Assembly: GCA_022562275.1 (NCBI GenBank)
Contig: JADFPP010000002.1
Span: 25,446-89,445 of the forward strand
Source of the DNA: Bacteroidota bacterium
Lineage (GTDB): Bacteria; Bacteroidota; Ignavibacteria; Ignavibacteriales; Ignavibacteriaceae
Reading direction: 5' to 3'
Length of the DNA stretch: 64,000 bases
Within the stretch, counting starts at the first letter, position 1. The number at the start of each line of letters is the position of its first letter. The notes under the pieces are model-generated. The model saw only the letters and a program-made list of their open reading frames with translations, was not told the origin of the DNA and did not search any database. A program made the position numbers and the translations under genes. Positions 45,397 through 55,146 of this stretch are shown piece after piece.

Positions 45397-46812
45397 TTTT
45401 GCTTTTTTCACAAACCTTAAGTCGGTATTAAAATAAACAACAACAAGATATGCTGCCAGGAGAACTGTACTAACGATAATATTTTCTACAAGCGTTCCAA
45501 CCACGAAGGCAGCGGCTGTGAACAAAACGATAATGAGTGTTTCTTTTTTACGATAAATTACCTCTACTTTCTTTCTTCCAATTAAAAAAAGATAAATGGC
45601 ATTAGTTAGAAAAGCCAATGTCGTGGCGATTGCTGCTCCCGTGATTCCGATCAAAGGAATTAAATAAAAGTTGAATGCTATATTAACACTGAAAGCCAGA
45701 AAATCAGCAATCAAAAAGTGATAGCTTTTATTTGAAACAAAAGGATAAACAGAATAGAATGAAACAAACCCGTTAAAAAAATAGCCCATTAAAACGAAAG
45801 GCAAAATTACTATGCCGGACTTGTACTCAACATTGAATAAATTAAAATTAAATATCCGAAAATTAAAAAGTTCGGCTGTGAACAGCGATACGACAAGGAA
45901 GATAAATCCCATCCCCGCAACAAGTTTTACGAACGTTTTACCGTAATGTATTTTGTAATCGCCGGTGTAGTATAAATTTAACGAACGAGGTGCCCATGCC
46001 GTTCTAAAAGATATCACAAAAACATTCATTATCAATGCGATGCGATATGCAAAACTATATATCCCTACTTCCTCTTTGCCCAGAAAATGATTAAGAATAA
46101 ATCTGTCGGCAACATCAACTGACGCTGTTAAAATGCCTGCGGCTAAAAAAAAGTATGAAAATTTTATAATCGAAGATAAAATTGAAACGTCAATTTTAAA
46201 CCTGTACTCGAATTTTACTTCTTTAAATACAATAATAATTAAAATAAGAGCAGAGATTATTTGCGCCAATAATATTCCTTCCACACCTAATCTTAGAAAA
46301 TAAACAAGCCAGACGTTCAATAATAAATTTATAATGGCTGCAATGGACGAGAAAAAAACTACAACTTTAGAACGTTCCTGAGTTTTTAATAGATGAAGGA
46401 AAAAATATCCGGCAGTTTCCAAATAAAGCGCAACAAAAATTAATCTTATAAAGTCCGAATATTGGCTATCGTTAAAAATTACTTCCGATATCCAGGGTGA
46501 TGAAAAGAGCGCAAGTGCAGTTAATGCCCCGCCTAATATCAGTACAAAGTTTAGTATAGTTGAAAATATTATTTTCTTTTTAATCGGCGAGCGTTCTTCT
46601 ATAAAAAATTTCGTCAATCCACTCTGCATTCCAAATTGATACATCGCTGCCACTAAAGCGTACAAAGACATTATTAAAGCGTAATCACCAAATTCTTCAG
46701 TAGACAATAAGTTGGTATAAAGAGGAAGCAGTAAAAAACTAATCGACCGGGTAAATAAGTTGCCTAAACTATAAAACAGCGTTGATTTTGTTAAACCAGT
46801 TGCGCCTTTCAT
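45388..46812 (-). CDS. Wzx-type polysaccharide flippase
   Basis: The 474 aa protein has about 14 helices and the Polysacc_synt signature near the N-terminus (LTKSTLFYSLGNLFTRSISFLL and EEFGDYALIMSLY). Such proteins move undecaprenyl-linked glycan units across the inner membrane. It overlaps the upstream glycosyltransferase gene as TAATG. With the MurJ-like protein at 15.7-17.2 kb this gives two independent flippase candidates, one per glycan locus. Confidence 0.9.
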   Translation of the reverse strand: MKGATGLTKSTLFYSLGNLFTRSISFLLLPLYTNLLSTEEFGDYALIMSLYALVAAMYQFGMQSGLTKFFIEERSPIKKKIIFSTILNFVLILGGALTALALFSSPWISEVIFNDSQYSDFIRLIFVALYLETAGYFFLHLLKTQERSKVVVFFSSIAAIINLLLNVWLVYFLRLGVEGILLAQIISALILIIIVFKEVKFEYRFKIDVSILSSIIKFSYFFLAAGILTASVDVADRFILNHFLGKEEVGIYSFAYRIALIMNVFVISFRTAWAPRSLNLYYTGDYKIHYGKTFVKLVAGMGFIFLVVSLFTAELFNFRIFNFNLFNVEYKSGIVILPFVLMGYFFNGFVSFYSVYPFVSNKSYHFLIADFLAFSVNIAFNFYLIPLIGITGAAIATTLAFLTNAIYLFLIGRKKVEVIYRKKETLIIVLFTAAAFVVGTLVENIIVSTVLLAAYLVVVYFNTDLRFVKKAKST

Positions 46813-47888
46813 TAAATTATATTTTTTAATTTGTAAAGTTCTTTTAACCTCCGGTTCACCTGTTCGTAGCCGTGCATTTTATTAACCCAGGCTTTTCCCG
46901 TTTCTCCCAGTTCAGATCTTAGTTCCTTACTATTGATTAAATCGTTCAGTCTCCCATAAAGTTCGTCGGCGTTGTTCGCTATCACAAAAGGATTCTCCGG
47001 CAGCCAATCTGCATACTCTTGAACCATATTTGTAATCGTTGGAATTCCCATTGCCAAAGTTTCGAGTCCCGCTTTTCCATATCCTGTTCCTCCCATTGAA
47101 CCGCCAACTTGATCAATACAAATATCGGAACCACTTTTAATCTCCAAAACTTTACTTCGTTCAACTTTTTCCAACAAAATAAAATTTATTTTCTTTTCCT
47201 TCTTAATTTTCTCAATTACAGATAGGATTAAATCAGTGCCTTTATATTTTCTGTTCGTGGGAGAATGCACGATTGTAATATTTTCATTTTCTTCAATTTT
47301 TTTTTGAGGTAATTCAGAAGGATCGTACGGATAGAATAAATATTCCAAATCGGGCTTTAACGACAAATGATCGAATTCAGATGTGATATTTAAATCCGAT
47401 ATTTCATCTAATTCTTTAACAACACCTCGTATCCGCAGATCGCTGCCAAGATAACAGCACACTATTTTCTTTCCTTCTTTCTTCCACTTTTTCGCCAACG
47501 ACGCATTTCTGAAAATATCCAACCCTGCGTCGTAGTGAATAATATCGTAGTCATCAAGACCATACTGCTGTGTTAACTTTTTTATTAGAGGTTTCCGCAG
47601 CCAATCGTTTAATCGAAAGTAAGTTTGCTCAATGATATTAGAAGGTAAAAAGTACGGCGCGTAATTCGAAACATCATTTTCTCTTTCCATCATTTTTTGC
47701 CTCCGCCACATTTTAGCTAATTTAAAATTTGGGAGCGACAATCCTAAACATATATCTTCCGGAAAATCGAGCTGATATTTATGATAGGTTATTAAACGTG
47801 ACATATCGCCGCAGGTAAGATGCATTTTAAAAAAATCGTAAGGAACGCCTGCGTAGTTTTGAGGAGCCAGATGTAATATTTTAAGCAT
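46812..47888 (-). CDS. Glycosyltransferase (GT4-like)
   Basis: The 358 aa protein begins MLKILHLAPQNYAGVPYDFF. The C-terminal half contains ITIVHSPTNRKYKGTDLIL, SDICIDQVGGSMGGTGYGK and GLETLAMGIPTITNM, which correspond to the GT-B donor site with the Glu-containing ETLAMGIP loop. It overlaps the FemAB-like gene upstream and the flippase gene downstream by one base each (TAATG). Acceptor and donor are unknown. Confidence 0.82.
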   Translation of the reverse strand: MLKILHLAPQNYAGVPYDFFKMHLTCGDMSRLITYHKYQLDFPEDICLGLSLPNFKLAKMWRRQKMMERENDVSNYAPYFLPSNIIEQTYFRLNDWLRKPLIKKLTQQYGLDDYDIIHYDAGLDIFRNASLAKKWKKEGKKIVCCYLGSDLRIRGVVKELDEISDLNITSEFDHLSLKPDLEYLFYPYDPSELPQKKIEENENITIVHSPTNRKYKGTDLILSVIEKIKKEKKINFILLEKVERSKVLEIKSGSDICIDQVGGSMGGTGYGKAGLETLAMGIPTITNMVQEYADWLPENPFVIANNADELYGRLNDLINSKELRSELGETGKAWVNKMHGYEQVNRRLKELYKLKNII

Positions 47889-48859
47889 TAAAGATCTTTA
47901 TATAATGTATCCCGAATAATACCCCTCGCACCGAAGTTTTCTTTAAATCTTCCAAGCCCCAAATTCGGTTCCATATCGACAGTGAATATTCCAAAGTCAA
48001 GGAATTTAAATCCTTCGTTCTTATACCGCTTCATAATATCGTAAAACAATAAATTCACTGCACGGAATTCCTGATATTTTTCGTCATGGCTTATATAGAA
48101 AGCTAACACAACTTTAGAATTCGTACTAAAATTACAAACTCCGGCAATTAACTTTTCGCCTAAAAACGCACCCCATAGTCTAATTTTCCCCGGGAATAAT
48201 TTCTTCAATTTTAAAAGTTCCTCTAAAGAATGTGTGGGTGCTACATTATGCCGCATTTTCAGATTTTTTTTAAGAATTTTATAGTAATCTTCAAACCGTT
48301 CACACTCGGCAATTTCCACATTTAACTTACGCGCCTTCTTAACTGCCGTTCTTGCTTCAGGTCTAAAACTGGAAAGCAATTTTTCATCGGGAATATCTAA
48401 TTGAACAACACTCGAGACTTCACGCTTCTGATATTTAAATCCTTTTTTTATCAGGGCAAAATCAATATAATTTGAATATTTGCTCTGATATATAATAGGC
48501 GGGAGCGTAAGTTGAATTTTATCGCAATCAAGTTCCTTTGCGAAATCGATTACACACTGCGTTATTGAAAATGCTTCTTTAAAGTTAAGGTTCGATTTAT
48601 AAACGAAGCCGCCGAATGAAGCACCTTTGTGAGAAGATAGAATTTTTTTTCCTTCTTGCTCAACAATCACCGCCGGAAAAACTGCCAGCAGTTTATCGTT
48701 CTTTTTCACAATTAAAGAAGCATCTTTAAATCTACCTTCGGGGTGATATGACAGAAAAAGTTTCCGGTGGAAAATAGTTCCGTTATCGGAATCCTCTACA
48801 AATCGATCCCAATCTTCGTTTGTAATATTCAACTCTTCAAACGGTTCGTAATCAATCAT
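47888..48859 (-). CDS. FemAB/GNAT-type acyltransferase
   Basis: The 323 aa protein has two GNAT-like halves. The N-terminal half has NGTIFHRKLFLSYHPEGRF and SSHKGASFGGFVY; the C-terminal half has RPEARTAVKKARKLNVEI, MRHNVAPTHS and KFLDFGIFTVDMEPNLGLGRFKENFGA. This layout is that of FemAB/LPG-synthase-like aminoacyl or acyl transferases, which in glycan loci decorate sugars. It is the first gene of the minus-strand trio. The donor could be aminoacyl-tRNA or an acyl-CoA; sequence does not decide. Confidence 0.8.
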   Translation of the reverse strand: MIDYEPFEELNITNEDWDRFVEDSDNGTIFHRKLFLSYHPEGRFKDASLIVKKNDKLLAVFPAVIVEQEGKKILSSHKGASFGGFVYKSNLNFKEAFSITQCVIDFAKELDCDKIQLTLPPIIYQSKYSNYIDFALIKKGFKYQKREVSSVVQLDIPDEKLLSSFRPEARTAVKKARKLNVEIAECERFEDYYKILKKNLKMRHNVAPTHSLEELLKLKKLFPGKIRLWGAFLGEKLIAGVCNFSTNSKVVLAFYISHDEKYQEFRAVNLLFYDIMKRYKNEGFKFLDFGIFTVDMEPNLGLGRFKENFGARGIIRDTLYKDL

Positions 48860-49450
48860 ATAATTTATTTTTTGTAAACAGAAGCAGAATTATTTTTTCG
48901 AACAGCTGCAAATTCATCCGGCTCGCAGATTCATTCTAAAACAAAATAGTTACTACTAATAATGTAATGTTTTTATGAAAATTATTTAATCAACAATATT
49001 AATTTTATCATCAATGTTATAACTCAGAAGAAATGTCATTAATAAGTTAAACAATCATTTTCAATTAAAGAATAGAAGCCTAACATGGTAAGCCGCAAAA
49101 AAAAGAAAATGTATAAACATTTACATATTCCGAAAATCTAAAAAGTATGATTGTATGAATGTACAATTGATCGAATTGTCTTAAAAATTAAACATATTTC
49201 CATACAGTTATACAACCATTCAGTCATACAGTCATTCAATCAATTTTTCAATTAATTTTCTTGCAAAAAAAACTTAGACTTAACTGACAATACTATTATT
49301 AGCATTATTAGCGTTGCTGCATTAGAAGGCTGAAAGCTTTATTTATTTGGTAATTGAACTTAATTATAAGAATTCCGGATCAGAAAAATATTTTAGTTGA
49401 TTTTATCCCTCTAATTTACTACGTTCAAATACACTTTCAGGAGGAGAATT
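48860..49450. other. 591 bp divergent intergenic region
   Basis: The region separates the FemAB-like gene (-) from a T9SS cargo gene (+), so it should hold both promoters. It contains an AT-rich stretch with CATTCAGTCATACAGTCATTC (imperfect direct repeats, 49219-49239) facing a similar inverted TGTATGAATG near 49152. An AGGAGGAG ribosome site precedes the ATG at 49451. I see no RNA gene. Confidence 0.5.
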
Positions 49451-50443
49451 ATGATTTTAAATAAACACATAAGTTCTAATCTTTTTCTGATCATCTTATT
49501 CTGCTTAGGTGGATTAAATGTATCAGCACAGAATCAAACGATTTTAATATTTGATCCAAATCAAGTTTCTACCAATTTTCAAAACTCGTTTCATCAGCTT
49601 AGCTCAGATTCAATTTATATTGTTGATTCTTTGGATGAAAACATCAACAATTTCGATGTACTTTTTCTTTTTATCGGGTATCCTTATGTACTTTCGGAAG
49701 AGGAAGGGAACAGGTTGATTGAATATCTAAATCAAAACAAGCCAATTTACTTTTATACAAATTTATATTGGCAGGGTATTGATTCCGTTGCATTCTGGAA
49801 TCACATCGGTATTACCTGGTATGCTGAAACATTAGCAGAGGTTCAAGTAGACTCGGTGGTTGGTGTTGATACGGCGTTCACTAAAGGGATAGTAATTGAC
49901 ACCAGTTTTACCAGTTCTGGAGCTCCTCACATAGGAGATAATGTTAAACCGATACTTGATGGAATAGAATATGGAAATACCGGCTTACGTTCTACTTTTG
50001 TACCAGAGAATGATTCTTTAAAAGTAATAATTGATCTTTACAATCTAATTCATCGTTCAGAATTTCTTGAAAGAGTATTAATCCATTTTGGATTGGAAGA
50101 CCCAACTAATATTATAGATGATAATGCTGATCAGCCAAATACATTTTATTTACACCAAAATTACCCTAATCCTTTTAACCCAAGTACAAAAATAAAATTC
50201 ACAATTCCGACCTCACCCTTAAATCCCTCTCCTTACCAAGGAGAGGGAAATAGGGGGAGGTTAATTACACTAAAAGTTTACGATGTTTTAGGAAATGAAA
50301 TCGCAACACTTGTTAACGAAGTAAAACCCGCTGGAATTTATGAAGTCGATTGGGATGCAAGCAGATTTTCAAGTGGTGTCTATTTCTATCAGTTAAATGC
50401 AGGCAGTTTTGTTGAAACTAAGAAGATGATTTTGTTAAGATAG
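49451..50443 (+). CDS. Secreted protein with type IX (type A) sorting domain
   Basis: The 330 aa protein has a signal peptide (1-26, ending GLNVSAQ) and a beta-rich middle part of unknown fold (27-~225). The C-terminal sorting domain starts NYPNPFNPSTKIKF and ends ETKKMILLR. Between IP and TLKVYD, where sister proteins have five residues, it has 19. The extra ones include PLNPSPYQGEGNRG, encoded by a palindromic repeat (50211-50260) inserted in frame. The middle resembles no enzyme I know. Expected fate: T9SS export and surface attachment or secretion. Confidence 0.88.
   Translation: MILNKHISSNLFLIILFCLGGLNVSAQNQTILIFDPNQVSTNFQNSFHQLSSDSIYIVDSLDENINNFDVLFLFIGYPYVLSEEEGNRLIEYLNQNKPIYFYTNLYWQGIDSVAFWNHIGITWYAETLAEVQVDSVVGVDTAFTKGIVIDTSFTSSGAPHIGDNVKPILDGIEYGNTGLRSTFVPENDSLKVIIDLYNLIHRSEFLERVLIHFGLEDPTNIIDDNADQPNTFYLHQNYPNPFNPSTKIKFTIPTSPLNPSPYQGEGNRGRLITLKVYDVLGNEIATLVNEVKPAGIYEVDWDASRFSSGVYFYQLNAGSFVETKKMILLR
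50211..50260 (+). repeat. Palindromic repeat inside a sorting-domain gene
   Basis: The 50 bp segment has CCTCTCCTT and its inverted copy AAGGAGAGG around a two-base loop, with CCTC and GAGG at its outer ends. Its first 35 bp match the intergenic copy at 31602-31636 almost base for base. It keeps the reading frame and adds about 14 residues to the domain. Confidence 0.85.
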
Positions 50444-50451
50444 GATAGGTT

Positions 50452-51711
50452 ATGAAAAATATAGTTTCGGTAGTAACATTACTTTTATTCTTTACTTCGC
50501 ACATCAATGGACAATGGTATCAGCTAAATAGCGGGACAACCTCTACTATACTATCAGTACAATTTGTAGATAATAATATTGGATGGGCTGTTGGTACTGA
50601 ATCACAGGGTGTACATATACTTTTTAAAACCACTAATGGCGGATCAGATTGGTTTGAGCAAGATACTCTTCTATCTTCATTAGAAGGGTCTTTCACAACA
50701 TTCTATTTCCTGAATGAATCAACCGGATGGTTTATTGCTTATAAGTTTGATGAAACCAGCAATATTTACAAAACAACTGATGGAGGTGATAATTGGAACA
50801 TACAGTTTACAACTCCCCCCTTTGGAGCTGTCCTAAATGATATCCAATTCACAGACTCATTAATCGGTTACTCTGCCGGGTGGGGTCAACTTAGTTCAGG
50901 ATATATTTAAAAATCGACTGATGGTGGTAACAATTGGGATTTATTACTCGGTCCTGCCTCGGCAATCTCTACTACTTCCTTAATATTTATTAATAGTGAC
51001 ACAGGCTGGGTAGCCGGAAGCAACATTTTAAAAACTACCAATGGTGGCAACATCTGGCAGGAACAGATTAATATTGAGCCATACGATTTTATTTCTGTTC
51101 AATTTGTTAATGATGAAATAGGTTGGGCGAGCATCGATTTCCCAAGTGGCATTTTCAAAACAACTGATGGTGGGGGTACCTGGTATCAACAGTCCGCAAT
51201 TGAATTGCGCTCTACTTTTTTTGTTGATACCTTGTATGGTTGGTTGGTTAATGGCAGTAATATTTATAAAACAAATAATGGGGGAGATGATTGGATATTG
51301 CAAAGCTCAATTTCTGATCAAGAATTGTGGGATATATTTTTCATTGATCAAAATGCTGGTTGGGCAGTGGGAAACAATGGAGCAATTATTAAAACTACCA
51401 ATGGCGGAGTTACCTTTTTGGATGATAAAAATGAAGTTAATATACCGCAGTACTTTTCCTTGTCTCAAAACTATCCTAACCCATTCAATCCAAATACATA
51501 TATAAAATATCAAATCCCAGAATTAAGATTTGTAACACTAAAAGTTTACGATATTTTAGGCAATGAAGTTGCAACACTCGTGAATGAAGTAAAACACGCG
51601 GGTAGTTATGAAGTCGAGTTTGATGGAACGAGATTGACAAGCGGAATTTATTTTTATAGAATAATTAGCGGCAGTTATTCGGATACAAAAAAACTCGTTT
51701 TATTAAAATAA
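50452..51711 (+). pseudogene. YCF48-like beta-propeller T9SS cargo gene with an internal stop
   Basis: The frame begins with a signal peptide (ending HINGQ, residue ~21) and repeats of the type GWAVG...IFKTTNGG, as in YCF48/BNR propellers. After codon 152 there is a TAA (50908-50910). Reading on in the same frame gives KSTDGGNNW and further repeats, then a full sorting domain from NYPNPFNPNTYIKY to TKKLVLLK. A single change, probably Tyr to stop in a GYIYKSTDGG-like repeat, breaks an otherwise intact 419-codon gene. It may be a true nonsense mutation, a strain variant or a sequencing error. It lies 8 bp after the previous cargo gene. Confidence 0.82.
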
Positions 51712-51850
51712 AATTTATGTGTGATCAGAAACTCTAAGCGATATCTTTAATCAGTTTAGTCGTACTTTGCAAAGCAAACGCTGGAATGCGACAACTATTT
51801 TCTGTGTTGAGGATTGTTTGAATTACCGTTATATTTTATAAGGAATAAAT

Positions 51851-52741
51851 ATGAAAAAAGTATTTTCGATACTCTTCCTAATGTTGATTGTTAGCCTGTT
51901 TAAACCAATCTATGCACAATTTCCTTTAGAAGTTGGTAACAGGTGGGACTATGTTGAGGGGTGGTGGGATGGTACTGGGAATGGTGATAGCGATACTATT
52001 GTTTATAGCCTTGTATCAGATACCCTGCTGGAAAATGGAAAATTATATTATCTGATAAGACCTATGAACCATTTCTTCTTCAAAGAATATATGCGAGTGG
52101 ATTCAATTGGTATATATTTCTATTATAATAACTGTAACAAAGAATGGTTGTTCTTTAATTACAATTTAGCTGTCGGAGAATATGTTGAAGTACCATACAA
52201 TTCATACAATTATTGTGATACGGTTAATATGCCTAAGGTTCATAAGATCTTAGATACTACTGCAGTTTTTTTTGGTAAAAGTGTGAGGTTTATGAAATTT
52301 TATTACGAGACTGGTCTTGACGATGAATACACAGTTGGGATTATTCCGGATTTTGGATTCGTTGAATGGGATACGTTTAACTTTTTCGGATATTATTCTA
52401 TGAATTTATTGGGTTGTGAGTTGTCTGGGGTTGTTTATGGTATTTTAACTTTTATAAATGAAGAAAATCAAATACTATATAAATATTCGCTAAACCAGAA
52501 CTTCCCAAACCCATTTAATCCAAGTACAAGAATCGAGTATGAAATACCGGAAGTTAGTTTTGTTACAGTTAAAGTGTATGATGTTCTGGGAAACGAAGTT
52601 GCAACTCTCGTTAACGAAGAAAAACCTGCTGGTAGTTATGAGGTTGATTTCGATGCATCTTCACTTCCAACCGGAGTGTATTTCTATCAATTACACGCTG
52701 GAAATTTTAGTGAGACAAAGAAGATGGTTCTCCTGCGTTAG
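51851..52741 (+). CDS. Secreted protein with type IX (type A) sorting domain
   Basis: The 296 aa protein has a signal peptide (1-23, ending PIYAQ), an unrecognised beta-rich body (24-~205) and a standard sorting domain from NFPNPFNPSTRIEY to SETKKMVLLR. An AAGGA ribosome site precedes the ATG. The body opens FPLEVGNRWDYVEGW, a beginning shared by many uncharacterised cargo proteins in this lineage. It is the third sorting-domain gene in a row, which suggests local duplication of the C-terminal domain. Confidence 0.88.
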   Translation: MKKVFSILFLMLIVSLFKPIYAQFPLEVGNRWDYVEGWWDGTGNGDSDTIVYSLVSDTLLENGKLYYLIRPMNHFFFKEYMRVDSIGIYFYYNNCNKEWLFFNYNLAVGEYVEVPYNSYNYCDTVNMPKVHKILDTTAVFFGKSVRFMKFYYETGLDDEYTVGIIPDFGFVEWDTFNFFGYYSMNLLGCELSGVVYGILTFINEENQILYKYSLNQNFPNPFNPSTRIEYEIPEVSFVTVKVYDVLGNEVATLVNEEKPAGSYEVDFDASSLPTGVYFYQLHAGNFSETKKMVLLR

Positions 52742-53069
52742 AATTGCATCAGGCAAATGTTGATGAAGTATCCTGGTATTAACAATGTTTCTTAAATACT
52801 GAATACATTTTATCACATACTCTAGTATTTTTTTGAATCAGACAATTTATTCGTCCTTCCGTAGTTTGACGCAAAGAATTACGTTTTAGATTTATAGCAT
52901 CATTTAAAGCATTTCGAAACAAAGAACTCACGTATTTCCTGATCAATTTCATAGCTTAAATATCAGGTATAATTATTGCGAATTAATTTTTGGTTGCAAA
53001 ATTTGGAGAACATTTGCACATATTTTTATAGTAACCAAATTATTTCTTAAATAATTCATATAGGAGATT
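52742..53069. other. Non-coding gap, nothing recognised
   Basis: This 328 bp AT-rich stretch separates a cargo gene from a small unknown gene. I see no gene, strong hairpin or repeat. The only clear signal is the TAGGAGA ribosome site just before 53070. Confidence 0.5.
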
Positions 53070-53360
53070 ATGGCACTAGGAACAATAGTATTCTGGGGTG
53101 AAAGTATTGAACATTACGGAATACCAAGAACATTGCACAGTTATTTAATAACGGTTTCAGTTAACCAGGTTATAGGCGATAGAGATAAAATTGTGAAAAT
53201 TACTACGCTAACTGAAAATACACCAAACCCATCCAAAGAATATCCTTTTATTATAAAGAATTCAGACGCTAAAAAAGCAATAACAGCTGCATTCAATTTG
53301 TTAAGGAATATGTCAAGTATGCACGGACTGAATAATCAATTTACTATTACTGAGAACTGA
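53070..53360 (+). CDS. Small protein of unknown function
   Basis: The 96 aa frame has a good ribosome site (TAGGAGATT then ATG) and a normal composition: an N-terminal hydrophobic patch MALGTIVFWGE, a basic/acidic middle and a helical C-terminus SDAKKAITAAFNLLRNM. There is no signal peptide, so it should be cytoplasmic. I recognise no family. Three bases after the stop codon region a small hairpin ACCTTC-TAA-GAAGGT (53381-53395) may end the transcript. Confidence 0.65.
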   Translation: MALGTIVFWGESIEHYGIPRTLHSYLITVSVNQVIGDRDKIVKITTLTENTPNPSKEYPFIIKNSDAKKAITAAFNLLRNMSSMHGLNNQFTITEN

Positions 53361-53742
53361 TTTGGATTATTAAAGAATCCACCTTCTAAGAAGGTAGCTT
53401 TGAGTTGCCCAAAAAGGAGCTTAAAACTTTTTCCTGTATTTTGAATATCGAACATTGATTAACGATTTTAGAATTTTGAAGTATTTCTGTTACGTCTTAA
53501 ATCATTATTCGTTAATCTGTAGACTTCATCTCCGAGATAAATCGAAATTCAACATTCAATTTTATTCCAAAAATACAGGCATAGCCAAACAGTTCATAAC
53601 CACGCCCAAAGGACGTGGTTTTTCAAAGTGAAATAAATCTCCCTGCTCCAATTTAAACTGTTCAATATTACTAATATAATTTTGGTGATATTTATTCTCA
53701 TTCATATATTAAATTATTACATCTTTTAAATTTGGAGAAACA
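53361..53742. other. Non-coding gap with two hairpins
   Basis: This 382 bp gap holds ACCTTC-TAA-GAAGGT (53381-53395) just after the previous gene, and a better terminator-like hairpin AACCACG/CGTGGTT (53598-53604, 53614-53620) followed by TTT. No gene is seen between. Confidence 0.5.
53598..53623 (+). terminator. Hairpin plus short T-run
   Basis: AACCACG and CGTGGTT pair perfectly around a 9-base loop and run into TTT. It lies about 240 bp after the small unknown gene. The weak T-run makes this a modest terminator call. Confidence 0.4.
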
Positions 53743-54219
53743 ATGAAAATTATAATAATCTTATCATTTCTTCCGGTATTTATTTTTGCTCAGCCAATAT
53801 CAATTAATCTTGCCGGGTACAATATAGAACTTGGTATGGACGAGGAGGATGTTTATGAACTACTCGGATCAAAATTGAGATTAGATGTTGATGAAAATGA
53901 TAATTTATTTATATCCGATAATTCTTCAAATATTGCTATTGGTATTATTCATTTTAAAAATAACAGGGTATCTAAAATTGTAAAGAGTTGGGGGACCGGG
54001 CATAATAATAATGTTGGCAATGTATTTAAAACTTTGTGGAATGTTTTTAGACAATTTGGTGAGGAAACCAAACTTTTGAAAGCGATGCCTAAAGAAACTT
54101 ATTCACCTTCTAATGCAGAATATAGTTTACAATTTTATATTAATGAATACAGGTATGTTGAAATAAAAATTTTTCACAGCGTTTTTATTTATGAAGTGTT
54201 AACAGAACCGGAGATCTAA
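53743..54219 (+). CDS. Exported protein of unknown function
   Basis: The 158 aa protein has a signal peptide MKIIIILSFLPVFIFAQ. Its segment LGMDEEDVYELLGSKLRL recalls the BamE/SmpA-type G-x-x-x-x-V-x-x-LLG repeat, which hints at a small periplasmic alpha/beta fold. A ribosome site (TTTGGAGAAAC) precedes the ATG. No family is assigned. It ends 22 bp before the convergent PorV-like gene. Confidence 0.72.
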   Translation: MKIIIILSFLPVFIFAQPISINLAGYNIELGMDEEDVYELLGSKLRLDVDENDNLFISDNSSNIAIGIIHFKNNRVSKIVKSWGTGHNNNVGNVFKTLWNVFRQFGEETKLLKAMPKETYSPSNAEYSLQFYINEYRYVEIKIFHSVFIYEVLTEPEI

Positions 54220-54241
54220 TTGACGAAAGGCTAAGGTTTAA

Positions 54242-55138
54242 TTAAAATTTAAATTGAAGTGAGAACAAATTAGCATTACCCAAATTCTTGTAGAAAGGCA
54301 TATAAGCATAATCGAATCTTAAATTCCCCCACATTAATCCTATGCCCCCGGTAAATTCTTTTGCCTTATATCCCGATTGATAACCAACACGCAATGCAAT
54401 AATTCGATCGTATATAATATCTCCGCCCATATTGAAATGAATATCATCGGTATCCAAATAAGTCAGAAATTCAGCCACAGCTACAAAATCGAGTTTAGCA
54501 GATTCAACATCAAATTCATATGCCGTTCCCAATCTGAAATCTGTGGGAAGTTTTGTTTCTTCGTTTCTAAGTGCGTTCATGGATCCAAGATTTTTTATAA
54601 CAGTTGAAACTGATAATCCCTTAATTGGCGTGAGATAATTTAATCCAAAATCAAACCCCCAGCCTGTGGATTCATCACTTAGTAATCCTTCGTATAAATA
54701 TTTTATTGTAGTGCCGAACGATAGTTCGTTCCATACATAAAATCCTGTTGAGAGGCTGCCGTAAAAATAGTTAGCATTAAATTTTGATTCTGGCTCGCCG
54801 GGACGTGTTCTTATTTCTATATCGTTAATGCTTGTGTAATTCAAACCTATTGCCCAGGGCAAACCAAACAAATTCCATTTAATACCGAATACTTCACTGT
54901 TAATATCCTGAATCCAATTGCTGTGCATAAACAAAGCTTCATTCATCTCAATTAAAGGTAATCTGGCTGGATTATAATATAATGCTGAAAGATCATTTGA
55001 TGCAGAAGCTCCGGCATCTCCCATTGCTAAATTACGTGCGCCAAATCCGAATTTTAAAAATGATAATCCCGTATTACCTGCAGATTGTGCAAAGACTAAA
55101 GTTGAAGCAAAAATAAATATTAAAAGAAATTTCTTCAT
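54242..55138 (-). CDS. PorV/PorQ-family outer-membrane barrel protein
   Basis: The 298 aa protein has a signal peptide (1-18, ending VFAQ). It then has the family opening GLSFLKFGFGARNLAMGDAGAS and DLSALYYNPARL, followed by many amphipathic strands and a C-terminal LFSLQFKF suited to outer-membrane insertion. PorV shuttles T9SS cargo from the translocon to the attachment complex; PorQ-like relatives have related roles. It is 8 bp after a second family member, so two cargo shuttles may be co-expressed. Confidence 0.85.
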   Translation of the reverse strand: MKKFLLIFIFASTLVFAQSAGNTGLSFLKFGFGARNLAMGDAGASASNDLSALYYNPARLPLIEMNEALFMHSNWIQDINSEVFGIKWNLFGLPWAIGLNYTSINDIEIRTRPGEPESKFNANYFYGSLSTGFYVWNELSFGTTIKYLYEGLLSDESTGWGFDFGLNYLTPIKGLSVSTVIKNLGSMNALRNEETKLPTDFRLGTAYEFDVESAKLDFVAVAEFLTYLDTDDIHFNMGGDIIYDRIIALRVGYQSGYKAKEFTGGIGLMWGNLRFDYAYMPFYKNLGNANLFSLQFKF

Positions 55139-55146
55139 TCTATAAT

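Noticed and set aside
49219..49240. Short direct repeats CATTCAGTCATACAGTCATTC as a CRISPR-like or iteron array
   Set aside because: Only two imperfect units in simple AT-rich sequence, with no replication or Cas gene nearby.
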